Part shown: positions 37,632-46,824 of the stretch, piece by piece | Position numbering within the stretch: the stretch's first letter is position 1 | Layout: every line of letters starts with the position of its first letter | Source: Betaproteobacteria bacterium | GTDB taxonomy: Bacteria; Pseudomonadota; Gammaproteobacteria; Burkholderiales; Casimicrobiaceae | Assembly (NCBI GenBank): GCA_016717855.1 | Contig: JADKEV010000023.1 | Coordinates: 30,872 to 94,871 of the forward strand | DNA: 64,000 nt | Reading direction: 5' to 3' | Notes under the pieces: generated by a model | Database searches by the model: none | The model's input: the letters and a program-made list of their open reading frames with translations, nothing else | Told to the model about the DNA's origin: nothing | Translations under genes and position numbers: made by a program

Positions 37632-38401
37632 GTCAGCGCGAGATTGGCCGCCAGCGCTGCGTGATCGGAAAGACGGGCCCAGCCGATTCCGCGGTGGATC
37701 TTGGTGCTCCGGACTTCGAAGCCCCGCACGTAGATGCGATCCAGTCGCAGGATCGGCAGCCGCGCCGGAAACGTGCGCGCCAGGCGCCCGTTCAGGGTCT
37801 CGAACACTTCATGCACGCCCAGCAGCGCCAGCGGGTCGCTGGCCTTGTCGCGCCAGTCGTTGAAATCGCCCGCCAGCACCAGCGGCGCGCGATGCGGGAC
37901 CAGCGACTCGATGCGCTCGCACACGGACTCGACCTGCCGCCGCCGCGCGCGGGCGAACAGCCCCAGATGCACGCAGACACAGTGCAGGTTCTCGTCCCAT
38001 CCGGGTACCGCCATCTCCGCGTGCAGGAGCCCGCGCTGCTCGATCAGGTTGGTCGAAATGTCCTCGTTGTCCCAGCGGACGATGGGATAGCGCGACAGGA
38101 TCGCATTGCCGTGATGGCCTTCCTTGTAGACGGCGTTCTTGCCGTACGCGAAATCGGTCCACATCTGGTCGGCCAGGAACTCGTGCTGCGGCGATGCGGG
38201 CCAGTGCTCGTGGTTTTTCGCATGCAACGCGTTGTGGCCGACGACCTCCTGCAGAAACACTACGTCCGCCCCGAGCACGCGCAGCCGGTCACGCAGGTGA
38301 TGCACGACCATCCGCTGGTTAAAGTGCGAAAAGCCCTTGTGGATATTGTAGGTGGCGACGGCCAGTGAACGGTTGGTTTTGTGCAGCACGGATTGCTTCA
38401 A
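37628..38401 (-). CDS. Endonuclease/exonuclease/phosphatase-family protein (YbhP-like)
   Basis: 257 residues of the EEP fold: ATYNIHKG at the start, FLQEV with the metal-binding Glu, LVLAGDFNDW and the final SDHAAL. No signal peptide. Translationally coupled to clsB, so a phospholipid-related phosphodiesterase is more likely than a DNA repair nuclease. Confidence 0.82.
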   Translation of the reverse strand: MKQSVLHKTNRSLAVATYNIHKGFSHFNQRMVVHHLRDRLRVLGADVVFLQEVVGHNALHAKNHEHWPASPQHEFLADQMWTDFAYGKNAVYKEGHHGNAILSRYPIVRWDNEDISTNLIEQRGLLHAEMAVPGWDENLHCVCVHLGLFARARRRQVESVCERIESLVPHRAPLVLAGDFNDWRDKASDPLALLGVHEVFETLNGRLARTFPARLPILRLDRIYVRGFEVRSTKIHRGIGWARLSDHAALAANLALT

Positions 38402-38951
38402 GGTGGAAGTGCGCCATGGCGGAGCACCATGTTGCGGGGAATTCTACCGGGGGTCTGTGCGATTGCCAACAAACGTACATGGACCCCGCCGTCGGGGCAC
38501 ATGTTGTGACCGCCGGCGCAGCGCGGGTGTTTTCCGCCGGCCAGCTCGCATGCCCGGCGGCCGTTGCATAAACACAACGGTACCAGGACACGTGCCGGAA
38601 GCGCGATTTTCTTGCGCAAATGGTGGGCGCATCCAGTTGCCGATCGCCATCGATTTGTGACCGGTTGCGTGCGCGGCACTATGGAAAACACCCCCGCAGC
38701 CTTGCTGTGTAGGCACGCCAAGGACGACAAACGCGGCGCATTCCGCAACCGGCGCAGTGCCACGAACAGCGAGTGCAATGGCCGGACCCCCCTCTTTTCG
38801 TCCCGCCGTACCCGGGCATGCGTCTTTCATGGCTCTTTCCGCTTGCCGTACTCCAGCCATGCCGCTATCATAAACGCGGTTTTGGACTGCATCCGCGGGC
38901 TTGGGGCGTGGGCTTTGTCGGGACGAACGATTTCAATTCGGGAGAAAATTA
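38402..38951. other. Intergenic region, nothing recognised
   Basis: 550 bp between the divergent endonuclease and IPTL-CTERM genes. A frame from 38564 stays open but runs into the next gene out of phase and has no recognisable features. The only clear site is GGGAGAAAATTA just before the IPTL-CTERM start. Confidence 0.4.
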
Positions 38952-39485
38952 ATGAAAAGGCTTATCCTGGTCATTGTCGCTACGCTGGCCGGGCTCGCAT
39001 CGAGCTTGCCGGTCCAGGCCGCGCACTATCAGTATTCGGGAAACATTCTGACCGGCGCGCAGTTCGATACGTTCCCTATCTTTCTGAGACGCGGCGACTT
39101 GATCACGGCGACACTCGTCTGCGATCAGGTACAGGGCGGAGGCCGGCCGCTCGACCCGGTGCTCAGTGTCTTTCTCCCGTTTGATCCCGCCGTCGACACG
39201 GCCGCCGCCGTGATGTACAACGACGATGGCTTCGGACTTGATGATGATCCGGCCGGCGTGGACTGCGACGCTTTCGACAGTGCGCGGATCATTGCCCGGG
39301 CGCCGCAAAGCGGGACCTTCACCTTCCGGGCGGACGGTTTCGGTTCGGCGACAGGGCCCTATACGCTGACCATCGATACCGAGCCGGGCTACGACAGCAT
39401 ACCCACGCTGAACGAGTACGGCCTCATTCTGCTTGGGCTCCTGCTCGCGGGATTCGGGCTGCGCGGATTGCGTCGCCGCCAGTAA
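38952..39485 (+). CDS. IPTL-CTERM sorting-signal surface protein
   Basis: 177 residues. Signal peptide (ending PVQAAHY), a pre-peptidase-C-like beta domain (YQYSGNILTGAQFDTF ... GPYTLTID) with aspartate clusters, and a C-terminal tripartite tail: IPTLNEYG, a hydrophobic helix (LILLGLLLAGFGL) and RGLRRRQ. That tail is the IPTL-CTERM signal, normally cleaved by exosortase H. No exosortase lies in the window. The N-terminal domain resembles that of the two metalloproteases. Confidence 0.82.
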   Translation: MKRLILVIVATLAGLASSLPVQAAHYQYSGNILTGAQFDTFPIFLRRGDLITATLVCDQVQGGGRPLDPVLSVFLPFDPAVDTAAAVMYNDDGFGLDDDPAGVDCDAFDSARIIARAPQSGTFTFRADGFGSATGPYTLTIDTEPGYDSIPTLNEYGLILLGLLLAGFGLRGLRRRQ

Positions 39486-39569
39486 TCGCGGCGTACGCCG
39501 CGGCGGCCAGGCCGCCGCACTGGTCGGCACGGGGTCCGGATGGCCGGTCAGGATCCCGGCAAGCGTGGG

Positions 39570-40472
39570 CTAGCCGAGCGGCAACTCTCGTTCGATCCAG
39601 TCGACTACCGAATCGTGACGGGGTTGCCAGCCGAGTTCGCGGCGGGCGCGCACGGCGCGCACGCGGCTGTTCGACCCGAACGTGTACTGTGCCGCGCGCC
39701 GGCCCCAGGCGGCCGCCGCTTCGTCGACCGTCCACGATTGCACCGGCCCCAGCCACAGCCGGCGCGCGATCGCCGCGCCGATTTCCGCGTACGACGCCTC
39801 CCCGTTCTCCACGAAGTAGAACGCGCCCGCCGGCGCCTTCGCCAGCGCCAGCAGGTACAGCGCGACCGCGTCGTCGATGTGCACGTTGGACCAGCGGTTG
39901 ACGCCGCTGCCGACGAGGCGGACGACTCCGGTCTCCCGCGCCTGCGCCACCAGCAGCGGAATCTGCACGCTTTCGGCATGCAGGCCGGCACTGGCGCCGT
40001 AGATCATCGAGTTGCACAGCACGACAGAGCGCACGCCGCGCGACGCCGCTTCGAGCACGAGCAGGTCGATGGCGCGGCGAGCCGCCTTGTCCGGTTCCAC
40101 GCGCAACGGCGTCTCCTCGTCGAAGACTTGCGTCGAGAGGCGGTTCCCGCCGGCGTCGTCGCCGATCACGCTGCTGCCGCTGGTGTGCAGCAGCGGCTTG
40201 CCCGACCCGTCCAGCCCCTCGAGCAGCGCCGCGATCGCCCCGCGGTGGTCGCTGCTGGCCGCCTGGATCACGCCATCCGCGCGCCGCGCTTCCGCGATCA
40301 GCAGTTCGCGGTCGTCGAGGCTGCCGGACACCGGCGTGATGCCGGCGGCGCGGAGCCGGTCCGCCTTGTGCGCGGCGCGCACCAGCCCGCGCACCGCATG
40401 GCCGGCGGCCAGCAGCGCACAGGATACGGCGCCGCCGATGAAGCCCGTGGCGCCGGTGACAAAGACGTTCAT
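39570..40472 (-). CDS. NAD-dependent epimerase/dehydratase-family (extended/atypical SDR)
   Basis: 300 residues. The N-terminus VTGATGFIGGAVSCALLAAG is the dinucleotide-binding loop. The usual YxxxK active site is not clear: the matching stretch reads NSMIYGASAGL, with tyrosine but no lysine four residues on, so catalysis may be altered. Overlaps the GTPase gene by ATGA, so it belongs to that operon. Confidence 0.75.
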   Translation of the reverse strand: MNVFVTGATGFIGGAVSCALLAAGHAVRGLVRAAHKADRLRAAGITPVSGSLDDRELLIAEARRADGVIQAASSDHRGAIAALLEGLDGSGKPLLHTSGSSVIGDDAGGNRLSTQVFDEETPLRVEPDKAARRAIDLLVLEAASRGVRSVVLCNSMIYGASAGLHAESVQIPLLVAQARETGVVRLVGSGVNRWSNVHIDDAVALYLLALAKAPAGAFYFVENGEASYAEIGAAIARRLWLGPVQSWTVDEAAAAWGRRAAQYTFGSNSRVRAVRARRELGWQPRHDSVVDWIERELPLG

Positions 40473-42064
40473 GGAGCAGCCCTTTGGGTTGGATCGAAGA
40501 TCGGCGCGGCTTCCGGATAAAGGTGCACCAGCGTTTCGCTAGCCATCGCGGCCAGCAGAGGCTCCATCCGCGCGGCGATGTCTCCGGCGCCGGCACCCTG
40601 CTCGGCGGCGCGCACCGCGGCAATGATCCCGTCGCGATGGCGCCCCGCGACATCTTCGACCACCTGCCGCCAGTGTGGCGGATACTCGCCTTCGACCCAG
40701 TCGCCCCGACCGCGGCCGTAGTGCGCGACCGCCAGGTAGCGCAACAGCGCGACAGCGGGTCGTTGTGCCAGGAACTCGAGCGACCACCCGGCCTTGCCGT
40801 CGGCCGCGCCGCGCGCGAGGTTGTATGCCTTCGCCGCGCCGCCCGCGCCGAGCGCGCCGAGGATGCCGCCGATCAGCGCGCCGGCGCCGAAGCTGAGGCC
40901 GCCGACCGCGAGATCCGCCGCGAGTCCGCCCAGCACGCCCGACACCACGCCGCCGATCACGCCGGTCGTGCCGGCATCGGCAGGCTTGTCGACTGCGAAC
41001 TGTCCGGAGGCCCGGGCCAGGATGACTTCCCCGGCGCGGCCGGAGAGCCCGTGCAGGGCGATCAGCTGATCGGTAGTTTCCCGGACCGCGCCACCGAGCC
41101 GGTTCGCCAGCGCGTTCATCGCACGCTCGGCGTCGGGATCGGCGCTGGCGCGCTCAGTGAGCACCGACTTCAGCCAGCGGTCCGTTTTCTGCCCGAGGCT
41201 GGGCACGCCCACCGTCTCCCGGTCGGCCGCCACCGCCCCGAGCTGGACGGCGAGCACGCGCATCGCCGTGGCGAACACTTCCAGGTTCTTCTCCCGCCAC
41301 GCCGCGCGCAGGCGGCCGAACGCATGCCGGCTGGCGGGCGGCAGCAGCGGGCTGACGGCGCCGAGGAGCTGATCCTCCTGCACCCAGCAGCGCGCGAACG
41401 CGTCCAGCCCGAGCACGCCGCGCACGATGGCATGCGGTGCAACGTGGCGGCGCCATGCGCGCTCGTCGGCCGCCTCCACCTCGCGTTCGCGCGGCGCGCC
41501 CAACTGGTTGAGCAGCAGCAGCACCGGCTTGCCTACCCACCCGAGGATCTGCAACTCCAGCTCGACATAGCCGGCCGATGCCGGATCCTCGGCCGCGTTG
41601 ACCAGGTAGAGGACGACGTCGCTTTCCTCGCGCACGTTGCGTATGGCCTGCTGGCTGCTGAAGAACGGCCGGTCGGTGAAGCGATCCCACACCTGCGTGG
41701 CCAGCCAGCCGAGCGGGTTGTCGCTCATGCGCAGCCGCTTGAGCAGACGCGCGCTGTCGCCGAAGCCCGGCGTGTCCCACAGGCGCAGCGTGTCGCCGGC
41801 GCCGGTGGCGATCAGCACGTGGTCCGCCGCCTCGTCGGTAACGTGCGGGCGATCCGCGACTTCACCGATGTCCTGGCGCAGCAGCGTACGCAGCAACGTG
41901 GTCTTGCCCACGTTGGTATGCGAGGCGAGGGTCAGGTTGATCGTCGCCGCGTCGCCGGCGGGCGCCGGCGGCACTTGCGCGTCGCTGGCTGGGGCCGGCG
42001 TCTCGTTCACGTCGCGGCCGGGGACCGGCGCTGCGGTCACGGCGGGATCAGTCGGCACGCTCAC
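40469..42064 (-). CDS. DUF3482-type membrane-associated GTPase
   Basis: 531 residues from GTG at 42064, which overlaps the upstream stop as GTGA. G1 is TNVGKTT, G3 is DTPGFGD, and G4 appears as LLNQLG instead of the usual NKxD, so nucleotide specificity may be relaxed. Around residues 355-405 a Gly/Ala-rich hydrophobic region (GGVVSGVLGGLAADLAVGGL) could form membrane hairpins. DUF3482 proteins are regularly encoded beside DUF2868 proteins, as here. Function not established. Confidence 0.78.
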   Translation of the reverse strand: MSVPTDPAVTAAPVPGRDVNETPAPASDAQVPPAPAGDAATINLTLASHTNVGKTTLLRTLLRQDIGEVADRPHVTDEAADHVLIATGAGDTLRLWDTPGFGDSARLLKRLRMSDNPLGWLATQVWDRFTDRPFFSSQQAIRNVREESDVVLYLVNAAEDPASAGYVELELQILGWVGKPVLLLLNQLGAPREREVEAADERAWRRHVAPHAIVRGVLGLDAFARCWVQEDQLLGAVSPLLPPASRHAFGRLRAAWREKNLEVFATAMRVLAVQLGAVAADRETVGVPSLGQKTDRWLKSVLTERASADPDAERAMNALANRLGGAVRETTDQLIALHGLSGRAGEVILARASGQFAVDKPADAGTTGVIGGVVSGVLGGLAADLAVGGLSFGAGALIGGILGALGAGGAAKAYNLARGAADGKAGWSLEFLAQRPAVALLRYLAVAHYGRGRGDWVEGEYPPHWRQVVEDVAGRHRDGIIAAVRAAEQGAGAGDIAARMEPLLAAMASETLVHLYPEAAPIFDPTQRAAP

Positions 42065-43644
42065 GCCCCGGCCGGCTGCCACAACGCACCGCGCAGTTGC
42101 CCGATGACGGCGCCGTCCGCGGGCTCGCCGCGTACCGGCTGCGGTGCGGCGGCGGCGAGGTCGACAAAGCAGGCCTGCAAGCCGTGCGCGGCGACGAAGT
42201 TCCGCCAGGCCGCGCGCCGCGCGGCCAGCCGTTCGCCGGGGCCACCCTGCGCCGTCATGCGCGCCGCGTACGGTCCCTCGTCGACCAGCACCAGGAGCTG
42301 GGCGTGGCGACGCTGCGCCTCGAGCCAGCGGCGCAGGCCGGCCAGGATCGCACCATGATTCTCTTCTTCAGGCGTGGCGGCGAGATTGAACAGCAGGACG
42401 ATCACATCGGCGATGCTGCCGCCGCGCTCGCCCAGATGCTCCAGGAAAGCGTCTTCGCCGCCATACGCCACGGTCGCCCGCGAATCGACGCTCAGAGTCT
42501 CCCCCAGCGCGGGTGGCAGCAGCGCCCGCAGGCGCGCCAGCGCGGCGGCGGCGGGCTCGTACGCGTACGGCGCGACCATGATGATTCCGCGGCCGATGGC
42601 GCCATCCACGCCGCCGAACGCCGCGCGATAGTACGCGGACAGCGCCGGGGGCAGCGGCGCGCGGCGCGACCAGCGCGTGATGAAAACCGAACCCAGCAGC
42701 GCCAGCAGCAGCCGGGGCAGCACGATGAACAGGGCGGCCGTTGCGGCCAGCAGATGGATCCAGAGGGCGGCGCGCGCGCCGCCGGCGCCGCCCGTTCCAT
42801 CCAGCCAGCGGATCGCCTGGATGTGCGTGGGGTCGGGCACCGCGATGCCGGTCGCGAGCGACGCCGGCCCGTACATCGCTGCCAGCAGCGTCCGGACCTG
42901 CGGCGGGTCGAGGAAAGTGCTGCCCCACCCTGCCTGATAGTCGAGGACGATGCCGCGCAGGTACAGGCCGGCAATCAGGCCGGCGCCGGCCGCCGCAGCG
43001 CAGAGATGGAAGACGCGCGTGGCGCGGGCCAGCAGCAACGGTCTGGCCGCCTCCAGCCACTCGACCGCAAAGCGCCGCAGCGCCGTGGCGAGCTGCCCGT
43101 CAAAGGCGGCGGACTTGACCGTCAGGCGCGCGAGGCGCGTCAGTCCGTTGCGCGCGATCAGGTCGGCCAGCCACGGGCGGCGCGCGCGCCCCGCGGTCCA
43201 GGACCGGATCCAGCGGGCGGCGACCATGAGGTAGATCACCACGTTCCACAGCACCAGCAGGACCAGCCCTGGAGCGAGAATGTTGATGCGCTGGGTCCCG
43301 TCGAGCGCTGAAAGCAGGAGTCCGCCCAGCAACCCGGCCACGATCAGCAGCAGGCCGACCCACGCGGGCCCGGCGGCGGCGGCCAGCGCCGTGCCGACAA
43401 ACGGATGGCGCGCGACGACCTGCCGTTCCAGGATGCCCGCGCGCAACGCGAGCAGGCGCTGCGCTGCGCCGGGCAGTGCCGCCGATGCTGGCTCCCTGTC
43501 CCCGCCGGGCGCCGGCGCGCCGGCGCTGCGCCGGGCTTCCCGCGACGCGGCCAGCCGCTCCGCCGCGGGCACGAGCGTCCCCGCCCGATCGGATTCCTCG
43601 ATCGCCTTGATCAGCAGAACGGAGCGTAGTGCTTCTTCGTGCAT
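42061..43644 (-). CDS. DUF2868 membrane protein
   Basis: 527 residues from ATG at 43644 (MHEEALRSVLLIKAIEES), the usual DUF2868 N-terminus; the longer frame to 43767 lacks conservation. About four transmembrane helices are visible near residues 80-160 and 215-320, with a soluble C-terminal part (VIVLLFNLAATPEEEN ... LLVLVDEGPYAARM). It forms an operon with the DUF3482 GTPase. Probable partner in a GTP-driven membrane process; the role is unknown. Confidence 0.75.
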   Translation of the reverse strand: MHEEALRSVLLIKAIEESDRAGTLVPAAERLAASREARRSAGAPAPGGDREPASAALPGAAQRLLALRAGILERQVVARHPFVGTALAAAAGPAWVGLLLIVAGLLGGLLLSALDGTQRINILAPGLVLLVLWNVVIYLMVAARWIRSWTAGRARRPWLADLIARNGLTRLARLTVKSAAFDGQLATALRRFAVEWLEAARPLLLARATRVFHLCAAAAGAGLIAGLYLRGIVLDYQAGWGSTFLDPPQVRTLLAAMYGPASLATGIAVPDPTHIQAIRWLDGTGGAGGARAALWIHLLAATAALFIVLPRLLLALLGSVFITRWSRRAPLPPALSAYYRAAFGGVDGAIGRGIIMVAPYAYEPAAAALARLRALLPPALGETLSVDSRATVAYGGEDAFLEHLGERGGSIADVIVLLFNLAATPEEENHGAILAGLRRWLEAQRRHAQLLVLVDEGPYAARMTAQGGPGERLAARRAAWRNFVAAHGLQACFVDLAAAAPQPVRGEPADGAVIGQLRGALWQPAGA

Positions 43645-43794
43645 GGCTTGCCAGGATGGTAGAACGGCGTGTGCTGCCATTTTGAATGGCAGGCGGCAAA
43701 GTATAGCGACAACCGCGGCCACCATCCGTGTGCAGCCCGCCACGCGCACATCCGTCGGCAGCGGCATCGACGGCGTAGCAGTTCCGGTCTGGCG

Positions 43795-44913
43795 TCAGGC
43801 CCGTGTGACCGAAGCCGGGCGTGGGCGGGCGTCCTGCACTGCTTGGTAGACCTCGGCCAGCGAAAGGGCGCGGCGGCCACCGACACGGGCGGCAATTCCG
43901 GCGGCGCGCTCCCCGCCTCTGGCGAGTTCGCGCCACAGCCGCGCCGCCTCGTCCAACGTGAGTTCCCGCAACCGCACCCGCGCGAAACAGCGCCCGGGCC
44001 GGATCAGCGCGTCGTCCAGGTCCCCGATGTTGGGCAGGTTGCTGGAAAAGATGATTTTGCGCCCGTTGGCGTGCGCGACGCCGTCCGCGACGGTCAGGAA
44101 ACGGTGCAGGTGTTCGTTGCCGTCCGCCCTGGGCCGCAGCAGGTGATCGGCATCCTCGACGACAAAGGCGTCGGCGCTGCCGACGAGAAACCGCGTGAAG
44201 ATCTCGTCGGATGCCAGCGCGCTGGCGTCGCTCGTGACCATCACCCGCGCCTGTGCGCCGAGCCGCCGCGACATCGAGCCCAGGATGGCGCGGATCAGCC
44301 GGGTCTTGCCGGTCCCCGGTGGTCCGTGCAGCACCAGCACGGCGGACCGCGATGCCAGGTAATGCTCGATGAAGCCGGCGACGCCGCCCTCCAGCTGCGG
44401 ATAGGCCTGGTCGAACAGCACGTCGTCGGCCCGCTCTTCCATGCTGGCCACCGCGAGTTCGTTCCGATCCTTCACGAAATGCCACTCGAGCGTGAACATC
44501 GGCTGCGTGATCAGCGCCGGGCCGGCGCGCGCGACGATGCCGACCTTCAGCCTCCAGAACTGCTCGAGACTGGCCGTCCAGACCTGGAACCGGCACGAAC
44601 AGTAGTCGCGCTTGCGGGTGCCCGCGCACTCGATCAGCGACCCAGGCGGCTCGAGGACAAGTTGATGATCGCTCAAGCGCTCGGCCCGCCAGCCGGTGCC
44701 GAGGGCCAGCTCGTCGAGGAATTCCGGCAGGTCCAGTCGGACGGCAATGCTGAATTCCCGGCAGACGGGAAACCCTCCGCGCGCTTCATCGATGGCCTGG
44801 ACGCGGCGCAGGTTGAGCAGATGGTGCGCATACGTGTGCGTGCGCATCTGGACCGCCTGCGCCCCATGCGGAGCGTTCACCGCGGGCTCGATCGGTCGCG
44901 TCCGGACTGTCAT
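43795..44913 (-). CDS. AAA ATPase (BCS1-like core)
   Basis: 372 residues. The N-terminal half (1-195) has no recognised domain. The ATPase core starts at VLVLHGPPGTGKTRLIRAIL (Walker A), followed by AFVVEDADHLL (Walker B), IIFSSNLPN (sensor 1) and DDALIRPGRCFARV (second region of homology, arginine finger). No membrane helix. It stands alone between the DUF2868 operon and a transglycosylase. Possibly a phage-defence or proteostasis ATPase, but nothing here decides that. Confidence 0.7.
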   Translation of the reverse strand: MTVRTRPIEPAVNAPHGAQAVQMRTHTYAHHLLNLRRVQAIDEARGGFPVCREFSIAVRLDLPEFLDELALGTGWRAERLSDHQLVLEPPGSLIECAGTRKRDYCSCRFQVWTASLEQFWRLKVGIVARAGPALITQPMFTLEWHFVKDRNELAVASMEERADDVLFDQAYPQLEGGVAGFIEHYLASRSAVLVLHGPPGTGKTRLIRAILGSMSRRLGAQARVMVTSDASALASDEIFTRFLVGSADAFVVEDADHLLRPRADGNEHLHRFLTVADGVAHANGRKIIFSSNLPNIGDLDDALIRPGRCFARVRLRELTLDEAARLWRELARGGERAAGIAARVGGRRALSLAEVYQAVQDARPRPASVTRA

Positions 44914-45409
44914 CGGGGGCCTGCCCTTTCATCGTTTGGGCGCGCACGCCCGCATTGCCAAGCGCAATTCGATCATGGTTCGTCCTACCCGATCGGGTAG
45001 TACCGCCTTACCTGTCCGTCGCCGGACCAGGCTGGCGACAAACTTGCTGCATTGCACCATTCCTCGGAAAGAGCCCAGCCCGCAAGCCAGAGCCTGACGA
45101 ATATCAAATATAATCATGCTATTATAGAGTGCTTACTCAATATTCAAGGCCGGAATCGGCCTGCAACCACCAGTTCGCGTGGTAAGCTCCGGCACCAATT
45201 GTTGCGAAGCAATATCCCGACACCGCCGGCCGAACCGGGGGTACTTGCGCAACTGCCAATTCGCTCCATCCAGCCAACCGGGCGTCGACCCGGCGCCGGA
45301 AATCGGGAGGCCACTGCCGCCGCGACCCAAGCCTGGGCGGCGGCTCAAGCACCGGATCAGGCGCGCGCCGCAACGAGGCGCGGCCGGATTCATCGCAGGG
45401 AGACCTGAC
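44914..45409. other. Divergent intergenic region
   Basis: 496 bp between the AAA ATPase and the transglycosylase. It contains the 16-bp palindrome listed separately and a short AT-rich patch (45100-45135) with a TATAAT at 45109-45114, the best -10 candidate for the rightward gene. Short frames inside it are not recognisable. Confidence 0.45.
44985..45000. promoter_or_regulatory. 16-bp perfect palindrome, operator candidate
   Basis: CTACCCGATCGGGTAG lies 72 bp before the AAA ATPase start. Perfect symmetry and position suggest a binding site for a dimeric regulator. The regulator is not identifiable. Confidence 0.45.
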
Positions 45410-46117
45410 ATGACGACAGCAGCTATCAAAGACGGGCTCAGGGCAAGCGCGGGCCCGGGCATGGGCCGCGACTTCGGACTCGTCCTCGCCATCATCCTTG
45501 CCACGCTCGCCGGCATCTTCGCGGCGGCGCTTTCCGCCGCGAGCGCGCGCACCGGCAGCGGCGTGGCGGACGCTGCGGCGGCGCCCGCCTTGCCGGTGGC
45601 GGCGCCGCGGCCGGCAATCCTCCGCGCCACCCGACGCGACGCGGACAGCGTCGAGGCTCTGATCGACGCCGCGGCCCGGCGTTATCGCATCTCCGGAACC
45701 GCGATGGGGGAGTTCATCGACATGGCGTTCGCCGAAGCCAGGCGCCACCGGCTCGATCCGCTGCTGATCGTCGCGGTCATGGCGGTCGAGTCCCGCTTCA
45801 ACCCGGTCGCCCAGAGCGATGCCGGCGCCAAGGGCTTGATGCAAGTCATTCCCCACTTCCATCCGGAGAAATTCTCCGCCACCGGCGGCAAGTCGGCGCT
45901 CGATCCCCGCACCAACATCAAGGTCGGCGTACAGGTCCTCAAAGAGTACATCGACCGCGGCGGCAACGAGGCGGCTGGCCTGCAACTCTACAACGGCGCG
46001 TCCCGAGATTCGAGCAACACCTATGCGAACAAGGTGCTGTCGGAACGAGCGCGCCTGCAGTCCGCGATGCGGCGTGGCCGGGAACAGGCGGGCACCCGGC
46101 TGGCGGTGCTGGGCTGA
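45410..46117 (+). CDS. Lytic transglycosylase, SLT domain
   Basis: 235 residues with an N-terminal membrane anchor (FGLVLAIILATLAGIFAAAL). The SLT domain runs from about 85 with catalytic Glu127 in VMAVESRFNP, then AKGLMQVIPHFHPEKF and the AGLQLYNGASRD region with the conserved YN. It cleaves peptidoglycan strands to 1,6-anhydro ends. The ATG at 45410 is preceded by AGGGAG. No secretion machinery next to it. Confidence 0.87.
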   Translation: MTTAAIKDGLRASAGPGMGRDFGLVLAIILATLAGIFAAALSAASARTGSGVADAAAAPALPVAAPRPAILRATRRDADSVEALIDAAARRYRISGTAMGEFIDMAFAEARRHRLDPLLIVAVMAVESRFNPVAQSDAGAKGLMQVIPHFHPEKFSATGGKSALDPRTNIKVGVQVLKEYIDRGGNEAAGLQLYNGASRDSSNTYANKVLSERARLQSAMRRGREQAGTRLAVLG

Positions 46118-46200
46118 GCGCGCGCGGGCGCGGCAGCCCGCGAACCCAGTGGCCGGACCGCGCCCGCGCGCCGCCGCGCATGTCTTCGCGCATGTCTTCG

Positions 46201-46214
46201 TTGACGTGGATCAA
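46201..46214 (+). promoter_or_regulatory. FNR/Crp-type box before the cytochrome c gene
   Basis: TTGACGTGGATCAA matches TTGAT-N4-ATCAA at nine of ten fixed positions and lies 102 bp before the start codon. A similar box precedes the multihaem cytochrome gene at about the same distance. It suggests control by oxygen or redox state. Confidence 0.45.
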
Positions 46215-46315
46215 GACGCCCCGGCCGCGCCCGAGTTATTTTTTGTCCTGACCCTTACGCTACTTTTGGCAATGTGGGTTCCCGGTGATTTTCCGGGATC
46301 GAAAGGAGATACAAA

Positions 46316-46666
46316 TTGAAGATCCACTCAGCTTCCCGCACCCTGTTCAGCCTGGCCATCGCGGCCGCCGCCTTGTCCGTCTCCAGCGGCGCACTCGCCC
46401 TCGACGATGAAGCCGCTAAGGGATTGATGAAAAAGAGCGACTGCACCAAGTGCCACGCCGCGGACAAGGACAAGAAGGGCCCGGCCTACAAGAAGATCGC
46501 CGCCAAGTACAAAGGCAAGGCCGACGCGGAAGACAAGGTGACCAAGTTCATCACGGTTTCGTCGAAGGTAAAGCTTGCCGACGGCGGCGAGGACGAGCAC
46601 AAGGTCATCGGCACCAAGGACGGCAAAGAGATCAAGAATGTCGTGCAGTGGATTCTCGCGCAATAG
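46316..46666 (+). CDS. Small periplasmic c-type cytochrome
   Basis: 116 residues from TTG at 46316, chosen because AAAGGAGAT sits just upstream and a clean signal peptide (LFSLAIAAAALSVSSGALA) follows. One haem site, CTKCH (Cys43-His47), then GPAYKKIAAKYKGK as in class I cytochromes c. No methionine follows the haem motif; the only other histidine is in DEHKVIG, so the sixth ligand may be histidine. Followed by the haem-sensor kinase gene after 158 bp. Confidence 0.82.
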   Translation: MKIHSASRTLFSLAIAAAALSVSSGALALDDEAAKGLMKKSDCTKCHAADKDKKGPAYKKIAAKYKGKADAEDKVTKFITVSSKVKLADGGEDEHKVIGTKDGKEIKNVVQWILAQ

Positions 46667-46824
46667 GCGAAGCAGGCAGACGCCAGAGCCCGAACGCAGA
46701 GGGTGACCCCGGCACTCCGCTACTGCGGGGTCGCCCGCCTGACCGGCCGCAGCAACGTCGCGGCCGTCCCGATCGCGCCGGAATTGGCGCCGACTGCTGC
46801 TTTGCCCGCGGAGCGTCGCGGTAA

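Noticed and set aside
38564..39184. 206-residue frame before the IPTL-CTERM gene
   Set aside because: It overlaps that gene out of frame, lacks a ribosome site and has no recognisable sequence.
46703..46731. Terminator between the cytochrome c and kinase genes
   Set aside because: A GACCCCG/CGGGGTC stem with a bulge exists but has no T-run and a large loop; too weak to call.
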